The notes beneath the pieces were generated by a model, which was given only the letters and a program-made list of their open reading frames with translations, was not told where the DNA came from and made no database searches. From Verrucomicrobiia bacterium (GTDB lineage: Bacteria; Verrucomicrobiota; Verrucomicrobiia; Opitutales; Cerasicoccaceae): a DNA stretch of 64,000 nt. The position numbers were made by a program, and so were the translations under genes. Position 1 is the first letter of the stretch. The number at the start of each line of letters is the position of its first letter. The DNA lies in contig JAUIAM010000004.1 in NCBI GenBank assembly GCA_030425485.1, positions 162,121 through 226,120 on the forward strand, read 5' to 3'. This document shows, one piece after another, positions 27,495 to 36,474 of the stretch.

Positions 27495-28061
27495 CTAGAC
27501 CAGCCCGAGCTTTTGTTTCCCCTCTTCGGAGATCATTTTCGGGCTCCAGGGCGGGTCCCAGACGATATTCACGCTGGCAAACTCCACCCCCGGCAGGCTC
27601 TCGATGCGGTCCTTGGCATCCGCGGCGATCGTCGGGCCCATGCCGCAGCCCTGTGCGGTCAGGGTCATCTGCACATCGACCTCGTGTTTACCATTCTCGG
27701 TCGGTTTGGTGCTCAAACTGTAAATTAATCCTAAATCTACGATGTTGACCGGGATTTCCGGGTCGAAACAGGACTTCAGCACATACCATACCTGCTCCTC
27801 GCTAAAGGGCCCGTCCATGGCTGGCTTGGCAGCCTCCTGCGCGGCCAGTTCCTTCTCCAGTTCGGCCTGGGCATCGGCCCCCAAGGCCGCCCAATGACTG
27901 CGATCGATACGAAACAGCCCCTTCGGCGTGGTCACGGTAACGCTGCCGCCCAGGGCCTGGTTTACCGAGACCGGGCTGTCCTTTTCCAGCGTAATCTGGT
28001 CCCCGGCGGGGATTAAGGTGGCAGGGCAATCATTTTCCAGATAAATGGTGTCTTCGAGCAT
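27495..28061 (-). CDS. sufT: Iron-sulfur cluster assembly factor SufT (DUF59/MIP18 family)
   Basis: SufT helps mature Fe-S proteins. The protein has an N-terminal domain of about 90 residues specific to SufT, with VTTPKGLFRIDRSHWAALG. The MIP18/DUF59 domain follows: YVLKSCFDPEIPVNIVDLGLIYSL, MTLTAQGCGMGPTIA with the conserved cysteine, and a VNIVWDPPWSPKMISEEGK ending. The length of 188 residues is usual. The rest of the suf operon is not in the window. Confidence 0.9.
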   Translation of the reverse strand: MLEDTIYLENDCPATLIPAGDQITLEKDSPVSVNQALGGSVTVTTPKGLFRIDRSHWAALGADAQAELEKELAAQEAAKPAMDGPFSEEQVWYVLKSCFDPEIPVNIVDLGLIYSLSTKPTENGKHEVDVQMTLTAQGCGMGPTIAADAKDRIESLPGVEFASVNIVWDPPWSPKMISEEGKQKLGLV

Positions 28062-28130
28062 GGGGACAGTCTTGGCAAGCAGCCCGACATGTCAATGCAA
28101 GCCATGTGAGCAAAAGAACTAGACAAGTGA

Positions 28131-28136
28131 TATAAT
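28131..28136 (+). promoter_or_regulatory. Possible -10 box for the gene at 28219
   Basis: A perfect TATAAT stands 82 bases before the ATG of the next gene in an AT-rich gap of 157 bases. There is no good -35 hexamer at the right distance, so the site is tentative. Confidence 0.3.
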
Positions 28137-28218
28137 ACCCTAACAATTTACCACTTGCTTCCATTACCCCAATTTGCTGCGACCCTTAATTGTTAAAGAT
28201 GCTAACCTTGTGTTATCT

Positions 28219-29487
28219 ATGTTTAATTCCAGATTCCTAGTGTTCCTCCTGCTGCCCCTCAGTGTGGCCAGCCTGTGGGCTCAACAAACCGCCGAAACCC
28301 CCTCTCCGCTCAGCGACGCTGAGGTCGTCCAACGCCTCAGCACGACCGACGTCCTGGCCTGGGAACGTGCCATGTCCCTCAAGAAAGAGGGCCAGTCCCT
28401 CGTGGACAGCGGCAATATCTTACAGGCGCGCAAAGTTTCCGCCTTTCGCACCGCTGCGGACATCGCCCAGGACAAGAAGGATGGCGCCGCCATGGTCGCG
28501 CTTGGTGAATCAAAAATCGCCGAGGCCGAGTCCAAGCTTCAGGCCCTGCGGGATATGGTTGTGCGCAAGCAGCAAAATACCACCGCCGTCACAGCTTCTC
28601 AGGAATACAAACTCAAGGTCCAGACCGAGAATTTTGACAAGGCACTAGCCGCCATGACCGAGCAGCTTCTCTTTACGCTGTGGGACCAGGGCTACCGCCG
28701 TATTTTCCTCGTGGACTCATGGGTGAACCGCAACGGCGAGCTCGAATCCACCCCCGACATCACGGAAGCCACCTTCGACCTCATGCGCCAGTACGACGGC
28801 ACCCGCTACAGCGTCATCCCCAGCACGGACAAGAACTTCGCCTACCGCTCCTTTGGCAGCACCACCGAAGTCACCTTCGATGAGAAGGATCGCCTGCTCT
28901 CAGACTATAAAGTCGCCATCGTCTACCTTGAGATCATCCCCTCCCTCGACAATGGCGAAGCGCTCATCTCTTTGCGCGCCGTCGATGCCGAGACCCTCAA
29001 GATCATTGACGCCCAACTCCGCCTGAGCCCCGTCAATACCGCCCTTGCATCCGTACTGGGCAGCCCCACCGAACAGGCTACGACCAAGGTCGCCCCCATC
29101 TTTGTCACGCTGACGGATGACAACAACCTCGTTGAGCGCATTGCCGCCGTCGAACCCTCCTACAAGTTCGGCTATCGTTACATGGGGAACGCGAATTCGT
29201 ACCGCAGCCAGCGGGCAAACCTCATTCTGAAATCCCTCATGCTCCCATCCGGAGTCGAACTCTACGACCACGATTTTCTCATGCTCGCCATCGGTAGCGA
29301 AGATCCCATTGAAGATAATGCTACCCCCAGCACGGCGATCTGGCAGCTCGAACCAAGCGAACCGGGCAACCCGCCCATCCAGAGCTTCAAGCTCGAAGCC
29401 GTCAGCATCAAGGACAACCAGGAAATTCCGGTCACCATCGGCCAGCTTGAGCTCATCACCCAGGGCGCGGAGAAAGAAGCCAGCTAG
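28219..29487 (+). CDS. Hypothetical secreted protein, 422 residues
   Basis: The protein has a signal peptide (FLVFLLLPLSVASLWAQ) and an N-terminal helical part rich in Ala, Lys and Glu. A larger alpha/beta part follows with WDQGYRRIFLVDSWVNRNGE, YKVAIVYLEIIPSLDNGEALISLR (cited by its first words) and NLILKSLMLPSGVELYDHD. It has neither a lipobox nor a barrel signature, and I do not recognise a family. I used the ATG at 28219, which begins the signal peptide. Its TAG stop lies in the left CTAG end of a repeat element that separates it from the convergent sppA. Confidence 0.7.
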   Translation: MFNSRFLVFLLLPLSVASLWAQQTAETPSPLSDAEVVQRLSTTDVLAWERAMSLKKEGQSLVDSGNILQARKVSAFRTAADIAQDKKDGAAMVALGESKIAEAESKLQALRDMVVRKQQNTTAVTASQEYKLKVQTENFDKALAAMTEQLLFTLWDQGYRRIFLVDSWVNRNGELESTPDITEATFDLMRQYDGTRYSVIPSTDKNFAYRSFGSTTEVTFDEKDRLLSDYKVAIVYLEIIPSLDNGEALISLRAVDAETLKIIDAQLRLSPVNTALASVLGSPTEQATTKVAPIFVTLTDDNNLVERIAAVEPSYKFGYRYMGNANSYRSQRANLILKSLMLPSGVELYDHDFLMLAIGSEDPIEDNATPSTAIWQLEPSEPGNPPIQSFKLEAVSIKDNQEIPVTIGQLELITQGAEKEAS

Positions 29488-29629
29488 GCTGTGCGTCTAT
29501 GACGAAATGAACCGCAGATTACGCTGATGCCCACGGCAGGCTCCGAAGAGTCTGTGTCCATCTGCGCAAAGCTGCGGACAGAGCATTGCGTTAATGCGCG
29601 ACTCGTGGAGGTCGAAGACCACGACCTAC
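29484..29629. repeat. Family 3-like element between convergent genes
   Basis: The left end is CTAGGCTGTGCGTCTATG. The right end, read inward on the minus strand from 29629, is GTAGGTCGTGGTCTTCGACC. Inside lies a second inverted repeat: ACCGCAGATTACGCTGATG at 29511 against GTCCATCTGCGCAAAGCTGC near 29556. The TAG at each outer end is the stop codon of the flanking gene. The terminal repeats are degenerate, so membership in the family is tentative. Confidence 0.5.
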
Positions 29630-31446
29630 TCAAATGAGAGCGTAAAGGGCATGCGGGCGTAGATGCCGTGTGGATCATTGAAGCCACGCAGTATCACCAG
29701 CTCGCTTTCCAGCATGCGTATGGCCTCGCTCAGGACATCTTGCCGGGACTGCACCACAGGCGGCTGTGTCGTGGGGCTGACGAGCAACTCGGCAATCGTC
29801 TCAGACATCGTCTTTTTTTCCGGCACCTGTATCACCGTAAAGTCCGTCACCACTCCGGCCTGCACTGCGGCAAAGTGGATGGCGTCACCCAGCCCGCCTA
29901 ACTCGTCCACCAGGCCAAGCTCCAGCGCACTGACACCGGTCCAGACGCGCCCTTGGGCAATTTCCTCGACCTGCGCGCGATCCAGCTCCCGCCCCTCTAC
30001 CACCCGCAGGAGAAACTCCTCATAGATGAGGTCGGTCAGTTGCTGCACTTTGGCCATTTCTTCCGGGGTCTTCGCCCGCGAAAGGCTAAAGAGGTCCGCG
30101 TAGCGCGAGGTCTTGACCGTGTCAAAGGTCACGCCGTGAGAGTTGGCCAGCTCCTTGACATCAAACAGCAGCCCCCACACCCCAATCGAACCCGTAATGG
30201 TCGTCGGCTCGGCAAAAATATGGTCTGCATAGGCAGATATCCAGTACCCACCACTGGCCGCCAGCGACCCCATCGAAACGATGACTGGCTTTTCCTCACG
30301 CAGCAGGCGCACCTCGCGCTGGATCACCTCGGAGGCCAGTGCGCTCCCGCCGGGGCTGTTCACCCGCAACACCACGGCGGCGACATCGATATCGTAGCGC
30401 AGGGTGCGCAGTTCACGCGCCAGCCGATCGCCACCGACCTGCCCCTTGAAGCCCTCGCCATCCACAATGTCCCCCTCGGCATACACCACAGCAATCTGGT
30501 TGGCACCGTAGCGCATCTCCTTGGCAAAGCCCTCACTCGTAGCGTAGTCACGGATGGAGATTTGCACAAAGGACTGGATGCCCTCGTCGTAACCATACTC
30601 AAAAGTCAGGTAGTCGATCATCTCGTCCATATACAGGGCCTCATCCGCCAGCCCGGCCTCGACGGCCATCTCCGCGGTAAAAAAGCCCTCCTCGTCCGTC
30701 TGGGCCAGGAGTTCATCCACCTCCAGCTCCCGGCTCTCCGCGATTTCCAGCAGCAGCTCTTCCCAGATAATACTGACAAGCTGGGTAATCTGCTCGCGAT
30801 TGGCCGGGCTCATTTTGTTTTCGGTAAACATCTCGACCGCAGACTTGTACTTGCCCACGCGGGTCGTCTGCACCCCGACGCCATACTGCTTGAGCGCATC
30901 GCCCAGGAACATCATCTGGCTCGAAAGCCCGTTCAAGCTCAGCAGCCCGAAGGGGTTGAGGTACACCTCGTCCGCGGCAGACATCAGGTAAAAATCGCGG
31001 ATGCTCGGGTCCACCGCGTAGGCATAGACGGGCTTGCCCGTGGCAGAGAAACGCTCGATGGCCTGGCGCACCTCGCGCAACGTGGCCATGCCAGAGCCGT
31101 AGTTACTCGGGATCAAGCTCCCGTACAGAAACAGGGCCTTCATGCGGTCGTCCTCCGCCGCGCGGTCAATGGCGTCTACCACCTCCAACAGGTACATCTC
31201 CGGCACCTTGGGGCCGACCACCACCGCATCAACCACATCCGACAAGGTCTCCGAAGAAGGCGTATCGGCGATATTCATCCACAGGTCGAGGACGAGCACA
31301 GCGTCTCCCGTCACCACCGACTCCGGCTCCGTGTCCGAAAGCGCAGCCAACGCCAATAAGAAAACAAACCCCACGCCAAACAGCAGAATCCCCGCGAGGA
31401 TCATAGCCGTCAGATTGGCCGACACCATTTTAAGGAAAGACTTCAC
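29626..31446 (-). CDS. sppA: Signal peptide peptidase SppA, 67-kDa type
   Basis: SppA is a membrane serine protease that degrades signal peptides after cleavage. The 606-residue protein has an N-terminal membrane helix (residues 10-35) and two S49 domains, as in the E. coli type. The catalytic Lys is in VGKYKSAVEMF (Lys201) in the first domain. The catalytic Ser is in VNSPGGSAL (Ser368) in the second, with LAASGGYWIS and TITGSIGVWG following. Its stop codon falls in the repeat element at 29484..29629. Confidence 0.94.
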   Translation of the reverse strand: MKSFLKMVSANLTAMILAGILLFGVGFVFLLALAALSDTEPESVVTGDAVLVLDLWMNIADTPSSETLSDVVDAVVVGPKVPEMYLLEVVDAIDRAAEDDRMKALFLYGSLIPSNYGSGMATLREVRQAIERFSATGKPVYAYAVDPSIRDFYLMSAADEVYLNPFGLLSLNGLSSQMMFLGDALKQYGVGVQTTRVGKYKSAVEMFTENKMSPANREQITQLVSIIWEELLLEIAESRELEVDELLAQTDEEGFFTAEMAVEAGLADEALYMDEMIDYLTFEYGYDEGIQSFVQISIRDYATSEGFAKEMRYGANQIAVVYAEGDIVDGEGFKGQVGGDRLARELRTLRYDIDVAAVVLRVNSPGGSALASEVIQREVRLLREEKPVIVSMGSLAASGGYWISAYADHIFAEPTTITGSIGVWGLLFDVKELANSHGVTFDTVKTSRYADLFSLSRAKTPEEMAKVQQLTDLIYEEFLLRVVEGRELDRAQVEEIAQGRVWTGVSALELGLVDELGGLGDAIHFAAVQAGVVTDFTVIQVPEKKTMSETIAELLVSPTTQPPVVQSRQDVLSEAIRMLESELVILRGFNDPHGIYARMPFTLSFE

Positions 31447-31620
31447 GACGCCGTATCATGTGCGTAAAACCAGCACACACAAGCGCGAAGCCCGACCAGA
31501 TTTCACCCTGCTATCGTCGCCCCGAGCTCACAAACCAACATTGCCACACATACGTTACGCAGAATTCCACTTATGCCGTTGCTGTTCCGGCAGGATTTCT
31601 GCTGTAGTGGTGGCCCTCCT

Positions 31621-33129
31621 ATGAAAAACCCTCAGCTCGAACCCAGCGAACTCACCGTCAATCGCAAGGCTCTCCTCGTCAACCTCGACCAGAACGTCTA
31701 CGGCACCTTCGCCGAGATCGGGGCCGGGCAGGAAGTCGCACGCCACTTTTTCAAGGCCGGGGGCGCCGCCGGTACCATCGCCAAGAGCATGTCCGCCTAC
31801 GACATGAAGTTCAGCGACGAAATTTACGGCAAGGCCAGCCGCTACGTCTCCCGCGACCGCCTCCAGCAGATGATGGACCACGAGTACGACCTGCTCATCA
31901 AGCGTCTGCACGAGAGTCGCGGCGACGACACCACCTTCTTCGTCTACGCCAACACCGTCGCTGCCGCCAGCTACAGCAACAACAAAAACTGCCACGGCTG
32001 GATGGGGTTCCGCTACCAGATCGCCCCCAACACACCGCCCAACGACATCATCATCCATGTGCGCATGCTGGACAAGACTCCCAGCGGGCAGCAGGAGGCA
32101 CTCGGCATCGCGGGGGTCAATTTCATCTGGGCCGCGCTCGTCTACTACAACGACATGAGCGAGTTTGTCCCCTCGCTGCTCCATCACCTGGATAACTCCC
32201 GCATCGAGGTCGACATCCTCGAATTCCACGGCCCGGACTTCGGCGATGTCGAAAACCGCGTGGTCAGTCTCCAACTCGTCGAGCACGGCCTGACCAATGC
32301 CGTCATGTTTGGCCCGGACGGCGGCGTCCTCCAGCCCTCGGAAGTCCTTTATAAAAAGTCGCTCCTCGTCGAGCGCGGTTCCTTCCGCCCCATTACCCAC
32401 GTCAACGTGGACATGCTCTCCAGCGCCGGAGCGCAATTTATGCAGGAAGATACCGTACAGGGTGAAGAGGTGCTCGCCCTGCTGGAGATTACCATGAAAA
32501 ACCTCCTCGCCGGAGGCAAAGACATCGACTACGCCGACTTCCTCGCCCGCGTCGATGCTATCAACTGCATGGGCTACCACGTCCTTGTCTCCAACTACAT
32601 GGAGTACTACCGCCTCAGTGCCTACTTCCGCCGCTACACCCAGAAGATGATCGGCATCGTACTCGGGATAAACCACCTGCAGGAAATCTTTAAGGAGGAC
32701 TACTACGACGACCTCGATGGCGGCATCCTCGAATCCTTTGGCCGCTTGTTCAAAGCCAACGTCAAACTCTACGTCTACCCCATGAAGGGCAGCGGCTACA
32801 ACAGCTACATCACGGGCAAGACCGACGCACCGCTCACTGCGATGAGCGCCGGCTTCTCCGACGATATGCTCATCACCGCCGACAACCTCAAGGTCAAGAG
32901 CACCCTGCGCCACCTCTACGCCTACCTGCTCGAAAACCACTACATCGAGCCCGTTGTCGGGGCCAACCAGCAGCACCTCAATATTTTCTCCCGCGACACG
33001 TTGCAAAAAATCATGGACGGGGACAAGACCTGGGAGGAAGCCGTCCCCAAGCAGGTTGTCGAGCTCATCAAATCTCGCGGCTTCTGGGGCTACGCCAAAA
33101 ACGATACGCAGCCTCCCGAATCCGAATAA
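31621..33129 (+). CDS. Conserved uncharacterised protein of a widespread family
   Basis: The 502-residue cytoplasmic-looking protein has highly conserved-looking stretches: NLDQNVYGTFAEIGAGQEVARHFF, AAGTIAKSMSAYDMKFSD and NCHGWMGFRYQ. I recognise it as a family that databases label inconsistently, for example as TonB-dependent receptor or nicotinate-nucleotide adenylyltransferase. Neither label fits: there is no signal peptide or barrel, and no HxGH nucleotidyltransferase motif. It heads a four-gene run (methyltransferase, carboxynorspermidine synthase, carboxynorspermidine decarboxylase), with a 24-base gap to the next gene. I chose the ATG at 31621. Confidence 0.8.
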   Translation: MKNPQLEPSELTVNRKALLVNLDQNVYGTFAEIGAGQEVARHFFKAGGAAGTIAKSMSAYDMKFSDEIYGKASRYVSRDRLQQMMDHEYDLLIKRLHESRGDDTTFFVYANTVAAASYSNNKNCHGWMGFRYQIAPNTPPNDIIIHVRMLDKTPSGQQEALGIAGVNFIWAALVYYNDMSEFVPSLLHHLDNSRIEVDILEFHGPDFGDVENRVVSLQLVEHGLTNAVMFGPDGGVLQPSEVLYKKSLLVERGSFRPITHVNVDMLSSAGAQFMQEDTVQGEEVLALLEITMKNLLAGGKDIDYADFLARVDAINCMGYHVLVSNYMEYYRLSAYFRRYTQKMIGIVLGINHLQEIFKEDYYDDLDGGILESFGRLFKANVKLYVYPMKGSGYNSYITGKTDAPLTAMSAGFSDDMLITADNLKVKSTLRHLYAYLLENHYIEPVVGANQQHLNIFSRDTLQKIMDGDKTWEEAVPKQVVELIKSRGFWGYAKNDTQPPESE

Positions 33130-33153
33130 ACTCCCGTCAACATTCCTCCCTGC

Positions 33154-33882
33154 ATGAGCTCAGACGTCGTCATCGACCACATCCTTTTCTTCGGGCGAAG
33201 CTATGAGGAAGTGCTGACCATGTTTGCACTGAGCGAGGAAGAACTCGACGGGCAACGCGTGCTGGACTGTAACTCCGGGCCTGACGCTTTTGTCGGTGAG
33301 GCCCGTCGCCGCGGCTACGACGTCACCGGCGTCGATCCGCTCTATGCCGAAGGGATCGAGGATATCGTCGCCACCGGACGCAAAGACGTGGAGCACTTCC
33401 TCCAGCGCAGCCGCGGGCAGGACGAAGCCGTCCACCTCGACATGCAGGCCTTTGCCCAGAAGAAGCTCGATGCCCTTGAGCAGTTTACCCGGGACTTCGA
33501 GACAGGACACAAGGCCGGGCACCACGTCGCCGGCGCCCTCCCGGACTTACCCTTCGAGGACGACTGCTTCGACCTCACGATCAGCGGGCACTTCCTCTTT
33601 GTCTCCGCCCCACCCGAGGCCGGAGGCATGATCCGCGAGAACCCCTTTGATTTTGCCTTTCACCGCGCGGCCGTCCACGAGCTCCTCCGCGTCAGCCGCC
33701 GTGAAGTCCGCCTCTACCCCGTCACCTGCATCGGCTCCACCGCCGTACTCCACCCCTGGGCCGTGCAGCTCATGGGCGAGCTTTCCGCCACGGACCACGA
33801 GATTGCCCTGCTGGAAAACAGCTACGATCAGGGCGACTTCGCCGGACACTTTACCCTCCGCATTCGCAAACCCATGGCCTAA
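33154..33882 (+). CDS. Class I SAM-dependent methyltransferase
   Basis: The 242-residue protein has the Rossmann motif I as VLDCNSGPDAFVGEA, the acidic ribose-binding Asp in VTGVDPLY, and a late motif LPFEDDCFDLTISGHFLFV followed by VHELLRVSRREVRLYPV. A helical insert of about 60 residues separates motifs I-II from the later ones. The substrate is unknown. It lies between the conserved unknown gene and the carboxynorspermidine genes. Confidence 0.85.
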   Translation: MSSDVVIDHILFFGRSYEEVLTMFALSEEELDGQRVLDCNSGPDAFVGEARRRGYDVTGVDPLYAEGIEDIVATGRKDVEHFLQRSRGQDEAVHLDMQAFAQKKLDALEQFTRDFETGHKAGHHVAGALPDLPFEDDCFDLTISGHFLFVSAPPEAGGMIRENPFDFAFHRAAVHELLRVSRREVRLYPVTCIGSTAVLHPWAVQLMGELSATDHEIALLENSYDQGDFAGHFTLRIRKPMA

Positions 33883-33924
33883 TTCGCTTGCCAGCGAGGC
33901 CGCTTCCCACAAAAGCATTGCCCC

Positions 33925-35136
33925 ATGAAAAAAGTCCTCATCGTTGGTGCCGGCGGCGTCGGTAAAGTCGTCGCCCATAAGTGCGCCCAAGCCACAGACG
34001 TTTTCTCTGAAGTCCTCCTGGCTTCCCGTACCAAGGAGAAGTGCGACGCCATCGCCCAAGAGGTAGAAGCCATGCGCGGGACGAAGATCCGCACCTTCGC
34101 GCTCGATGCCGACAACGTGGCCGAGACCACCGCGCTGCTCAAAGCCGAGAAGCCCGACCTCCTCCTCAATGTCGCCCTGCCCTATCAGGACCTCCCACTC
34201 ATGGACGCCTGCCTGGCTGCGGGTATCGACTACATGGACACAGCCAACTACGAGCCGCCCGAGTATCCAAAATTTGAATACAAATGGCAATGGGCCTACC
34301 GCGAACGCTTTGAAAAGGCTGGCATCATGGCCCTCCTCGGCTCCGGCTTTGACCCCGGCGTGACGAATGTCTTCTGCGCCTACGCCCAGAAGCACCTCTT
34401 TGACGAAATCCACACCGTGGACATCGTGGACGTGAACGCCGGAAACCACGGCCTGCCCTTTGCCACGAACTTCAACCCCGAGATCAACATCCGCGAGATC
34501 ACTCAGGAGGGTCGCTACTGGGAGGAGGGAGAATTCAAAGCCATCTCCCCCATGTCCGTGAAGTGCGACTACGACTTCCCCGGCGGCATCGGCTCCCAGC
34601 CCCTTTACCTGCTCTACCACGAGGAGCTCGAATCCCTCGCCCTCAACCTCAAGGGCCTCAAGCGCATCCGCTTCTGGATGGGCTTCTCCGAGAACTACCT
34701 CAACCACCTCAAGGTGCTCGAAAACGTCGGCATGACTTCCCACGAGCCCGTCAAGTTTGAGGGCAAGGAAATCTCTCCCGTCGCCTTCCTGCGCTCCGTC
34801 CTGCCCGACCCGGCCAGCCTGGCCGAGCGTTACACGGGTAAAATCTGCATCGGCTGCGACATCACCGGCATCAAGGACGGCCAGGTGAAGCGCGTCTTCA
34901 TCCACTCCCTTATGGACCACGAGGAGACCTTCCGCGACACCAGGAGCCAGGCCATCAGCTTCTCCACCGGTGTTCCGGCAACCGTCGGCGCCATCATGAT
35001 GGCAACCGAAAAGTGGAAGCGCGCTGGCGTCCACAACATCGAAGAATGCGACCCAGACCCCTTCCTCGAAACCATGCCCAAGTACGGCATACCGTGGGAA
35101 GTGCAAGAGCTCGACCCCAGCGGCGCCATTGCCTAG
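33925..35136 (+). CDS. Carboxynorspermidine synthase (saccharopine-dehydrogenase family)
   Basis: This enzyme joins aspartate-beta-semialdehyde with a diamine (putrescine or diaminopropane) by NADPH-dependent reduction, giving carboxyspermidine or carboxynorspermidine. The 403-residue protein has the dinucleotide motif VLIVGAGGVGKVVAHKCA, DYMDTANYEPPEYPKFEYKWQW (first words DYMDTANYEPPE), GSGFDPGVTNVFCAYAQKH and a C-terminal STGVPATVGAIMMA. These features separate it from true saccharopine dehydrogenases. The decarboxylase NspC follows 116 bases later, confirming the pathway. Confidence 0.93.
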   Translation: MKKVLIVGAGGVGKVVAHKCAQATDVFSEVLLASRTKEKCDAIAQEVEAMRGTKIRTFALDADNVAETTALLKAEKPDLLLNVALPYQDLPLMDACLAAGIDYMDTANYEPPEYPKFEYKWQWAYRERFEKAGIMALLGSGFDPGVTNVFCAYAQKHLFDEIHTVDIVDVNAGNHGLPFATNFNPEINIREITQEGRYWEEGEFKAISPMSVKCDYDFPGGIGSQPLYLLYHEELESLALNLKGLKRIRFWMGFSENYLNHLKVLENVGMTSHEPVKFEGKEISPVAFLRSVLPDPASLAERYTGKICIGCDITGIKDGQVKRVFIHSLMDHEETFRDTRSQAISFSTGVPATVGAIMMATEKWKRAGVHNIEECDPDPFLETMPKYGIPWEVQELDPSGAIA

Positions 35137-35252
35137 GCTCATTTACCGAGAGTGCGGACGCCACGGGTGGCTTCCGCGCTACTAGCCAAGGCCCAGCCCC
35201 CGACATTCTATTACTTAGAGAAACCGGCACCCCCCAGCGGAAAGACTTCCCC

Positions 35253-36404
35253 ATGCGTCACTTCACCCACTTCGACCCCGCCCGCGTCCCCTCTCCGAGC
35301 TACGTGGTGGACCTCCGCGCGCTGGAAAAGAACTGCCATCTGCTGGCAGATGTGCAGGCCCGCACCGGCGCGAAAATCCTGCTCGCGCTCAAGGGCTACG
35401 CCATGCATGCCACCTTCCCGCTCATCCGCGAACACCTCTGCGGCATCACTGCCAGCGGCCTGCATGAAGCCCTGCTGGGCCAGGAGCACTTCGGCAAGGA
35501 AGTCCACGTCTACGCGCCCGCCTTTAAGGGCGACGAGATGCGCCACCTCGTGCGCTTCGCGGACAAGCTGTCCTTTAACTCCCTCGCGCAGTGGCGTCAG
35601 CACCGCCCCACGGTCGAGGCGGCCAAGCGTCCCCCCAGTTGCGGACTGCGCGTCAATCCCGAGTACGCCGAGGTCGAAGTCGAGCTCTACAACCCCTGCG
35701 CCAAAGGCTCCCGTCTGGGCATCACGGCGGACAAGCTCGAAGGCGAGGATCTCAGCGGGCTCGAAGGACTGCACTTTCACACCATGTGCGAGCAAAACTC
35801 CGACGTCCTTGCCCGCACCCTCCCCCACTTTGAGGAAAAGTTCGGTCACCTCATTCCGCAAATGAAGTGGATCAATTTCGGCGGCGGACACCACATCACC
35901 CGGGCTGACTACGATGTCGAGTTGCTCGTCGAAACCGTGTCGCGGTTTTCGGAAAAGTACGGCGTCCAGGTCTACCTTGAGCCGGGCGAGGCCATCGCCC
36001 TCGGCACAGGCGTGCTCGTTACCACGGTGCTCGACATCGTGGACAACGGCGGCCCCATCGCCATCCTCGACACTTCCGCCACGGCCCACATGCCCGACAC
36101 CCTGGAGATGCCCTACCGGGCAGACATCCTCGGTGCGGGCCAGCCCGGCGAATTTGCCCACACGTACACCCTCGGCGGCATGACTTGCCTCGCGGGCGAC
36201 GTCATCGGCCAGTACTCCTTTGCCGAGCCGCTCACCCCCGGCCAGCGGCTTGTCTTCCTCGACATGGCTCACTACACGATGGTGAAAAACACCACCTTCA
36301 ACGGCGTCCCCCTACCCGCCTTGGCCACCTGGGATCCCAACGCGGACCAGATGCGCGTCGTGCGCAGCTTCGGCTACGCCGACTATGCCAACCGCCTGTC
36401 CTGA
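35253..36404 (+). CDS. nspC: Carboxynorspermidine/carboxyspermidine decarboxylase
   Basis: NspC is a PLP enzyme of the alanine-racemase fold that removes the carboxyl group to give spermidine or norspermidine. The 383-residue protein has the PLP lysine in ILLALKGYAM, the glycine-rich FGGGHHITRADYD, YLEPGEAIALGTG, and the second-domain LGGMTCLAGDVIGQY that supplies the catalytic Cys-Asp. The ATG at 35253 begins the aligned N-terminus; the frame is open far upstream only by chance. The pathway is an alternative to SpeD/SpeE for triamine synthesis. Confidence 0.94.
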   Translation: MRHFTHFDPARVPSPSYVVDLRALEKNCHLLADVQARTGAKILLALKGYAMHATFPLIREHLCGITASGLHEALLGQEHFGKEVHVYAPAFKGDEMRHLVRFADKLSFNSLAQWRQHRPTVEAAKRPPSCGLRVNPEYAEVEVELYNPCAKGSRLGITADKLEGEDLSGLEGLHFHTMCEQNSDVLARTLPHFEEKFGHLIPQMKWINFGGGHHITRADYDVELLVETVSRFSEKYGVQVYLEPGEAIALGTGVLVTTVLDIVDNGGPIAILDTSATAHMPDTLEMPYRADILGAGQPGEFAHTYTLGGMTCLAGDVIGQYSFAEPLTPGQRLVFLDMAHYTMVKNTTFNGVPLPALATWDPNADQMRVVRSFGYADYANRLS

Positions 36405-36474
36405 GCTCGTCAGATCGTCCTTGGCAGCAGAGTGCGCACGTGGCACACTGTCCCGCTAAAAGGAGGGGCCACAT

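Noticed and set aside
29953..31359. Long open frame antisense to sppA
   Set aside because: It covers the two catalytic domains of sppA in reverse and encodes a His- and Arg-rich product without motifs.
31555..33006. Open frame antisense to the conserved unknown gene
   Set aside because: The sense product is strongly conserved-looking, whereas the antisense product is Asp-, Val- and Gly-rich noise.
33547..35142. Long open frame antisense to the methyltransferase and carboxynorspermidine synthase
   Set aside because: Its composition is of the same antisense type, and it spans two clear genes and their boundary.
35132..35150. CCTAGGCTC at the stop codon of the carboxynorspermidine synthase as another family 3 end
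   Set aside because: Only about nine bases match, and the following bases do not continue the GTGT pattern or have an inverted partner.
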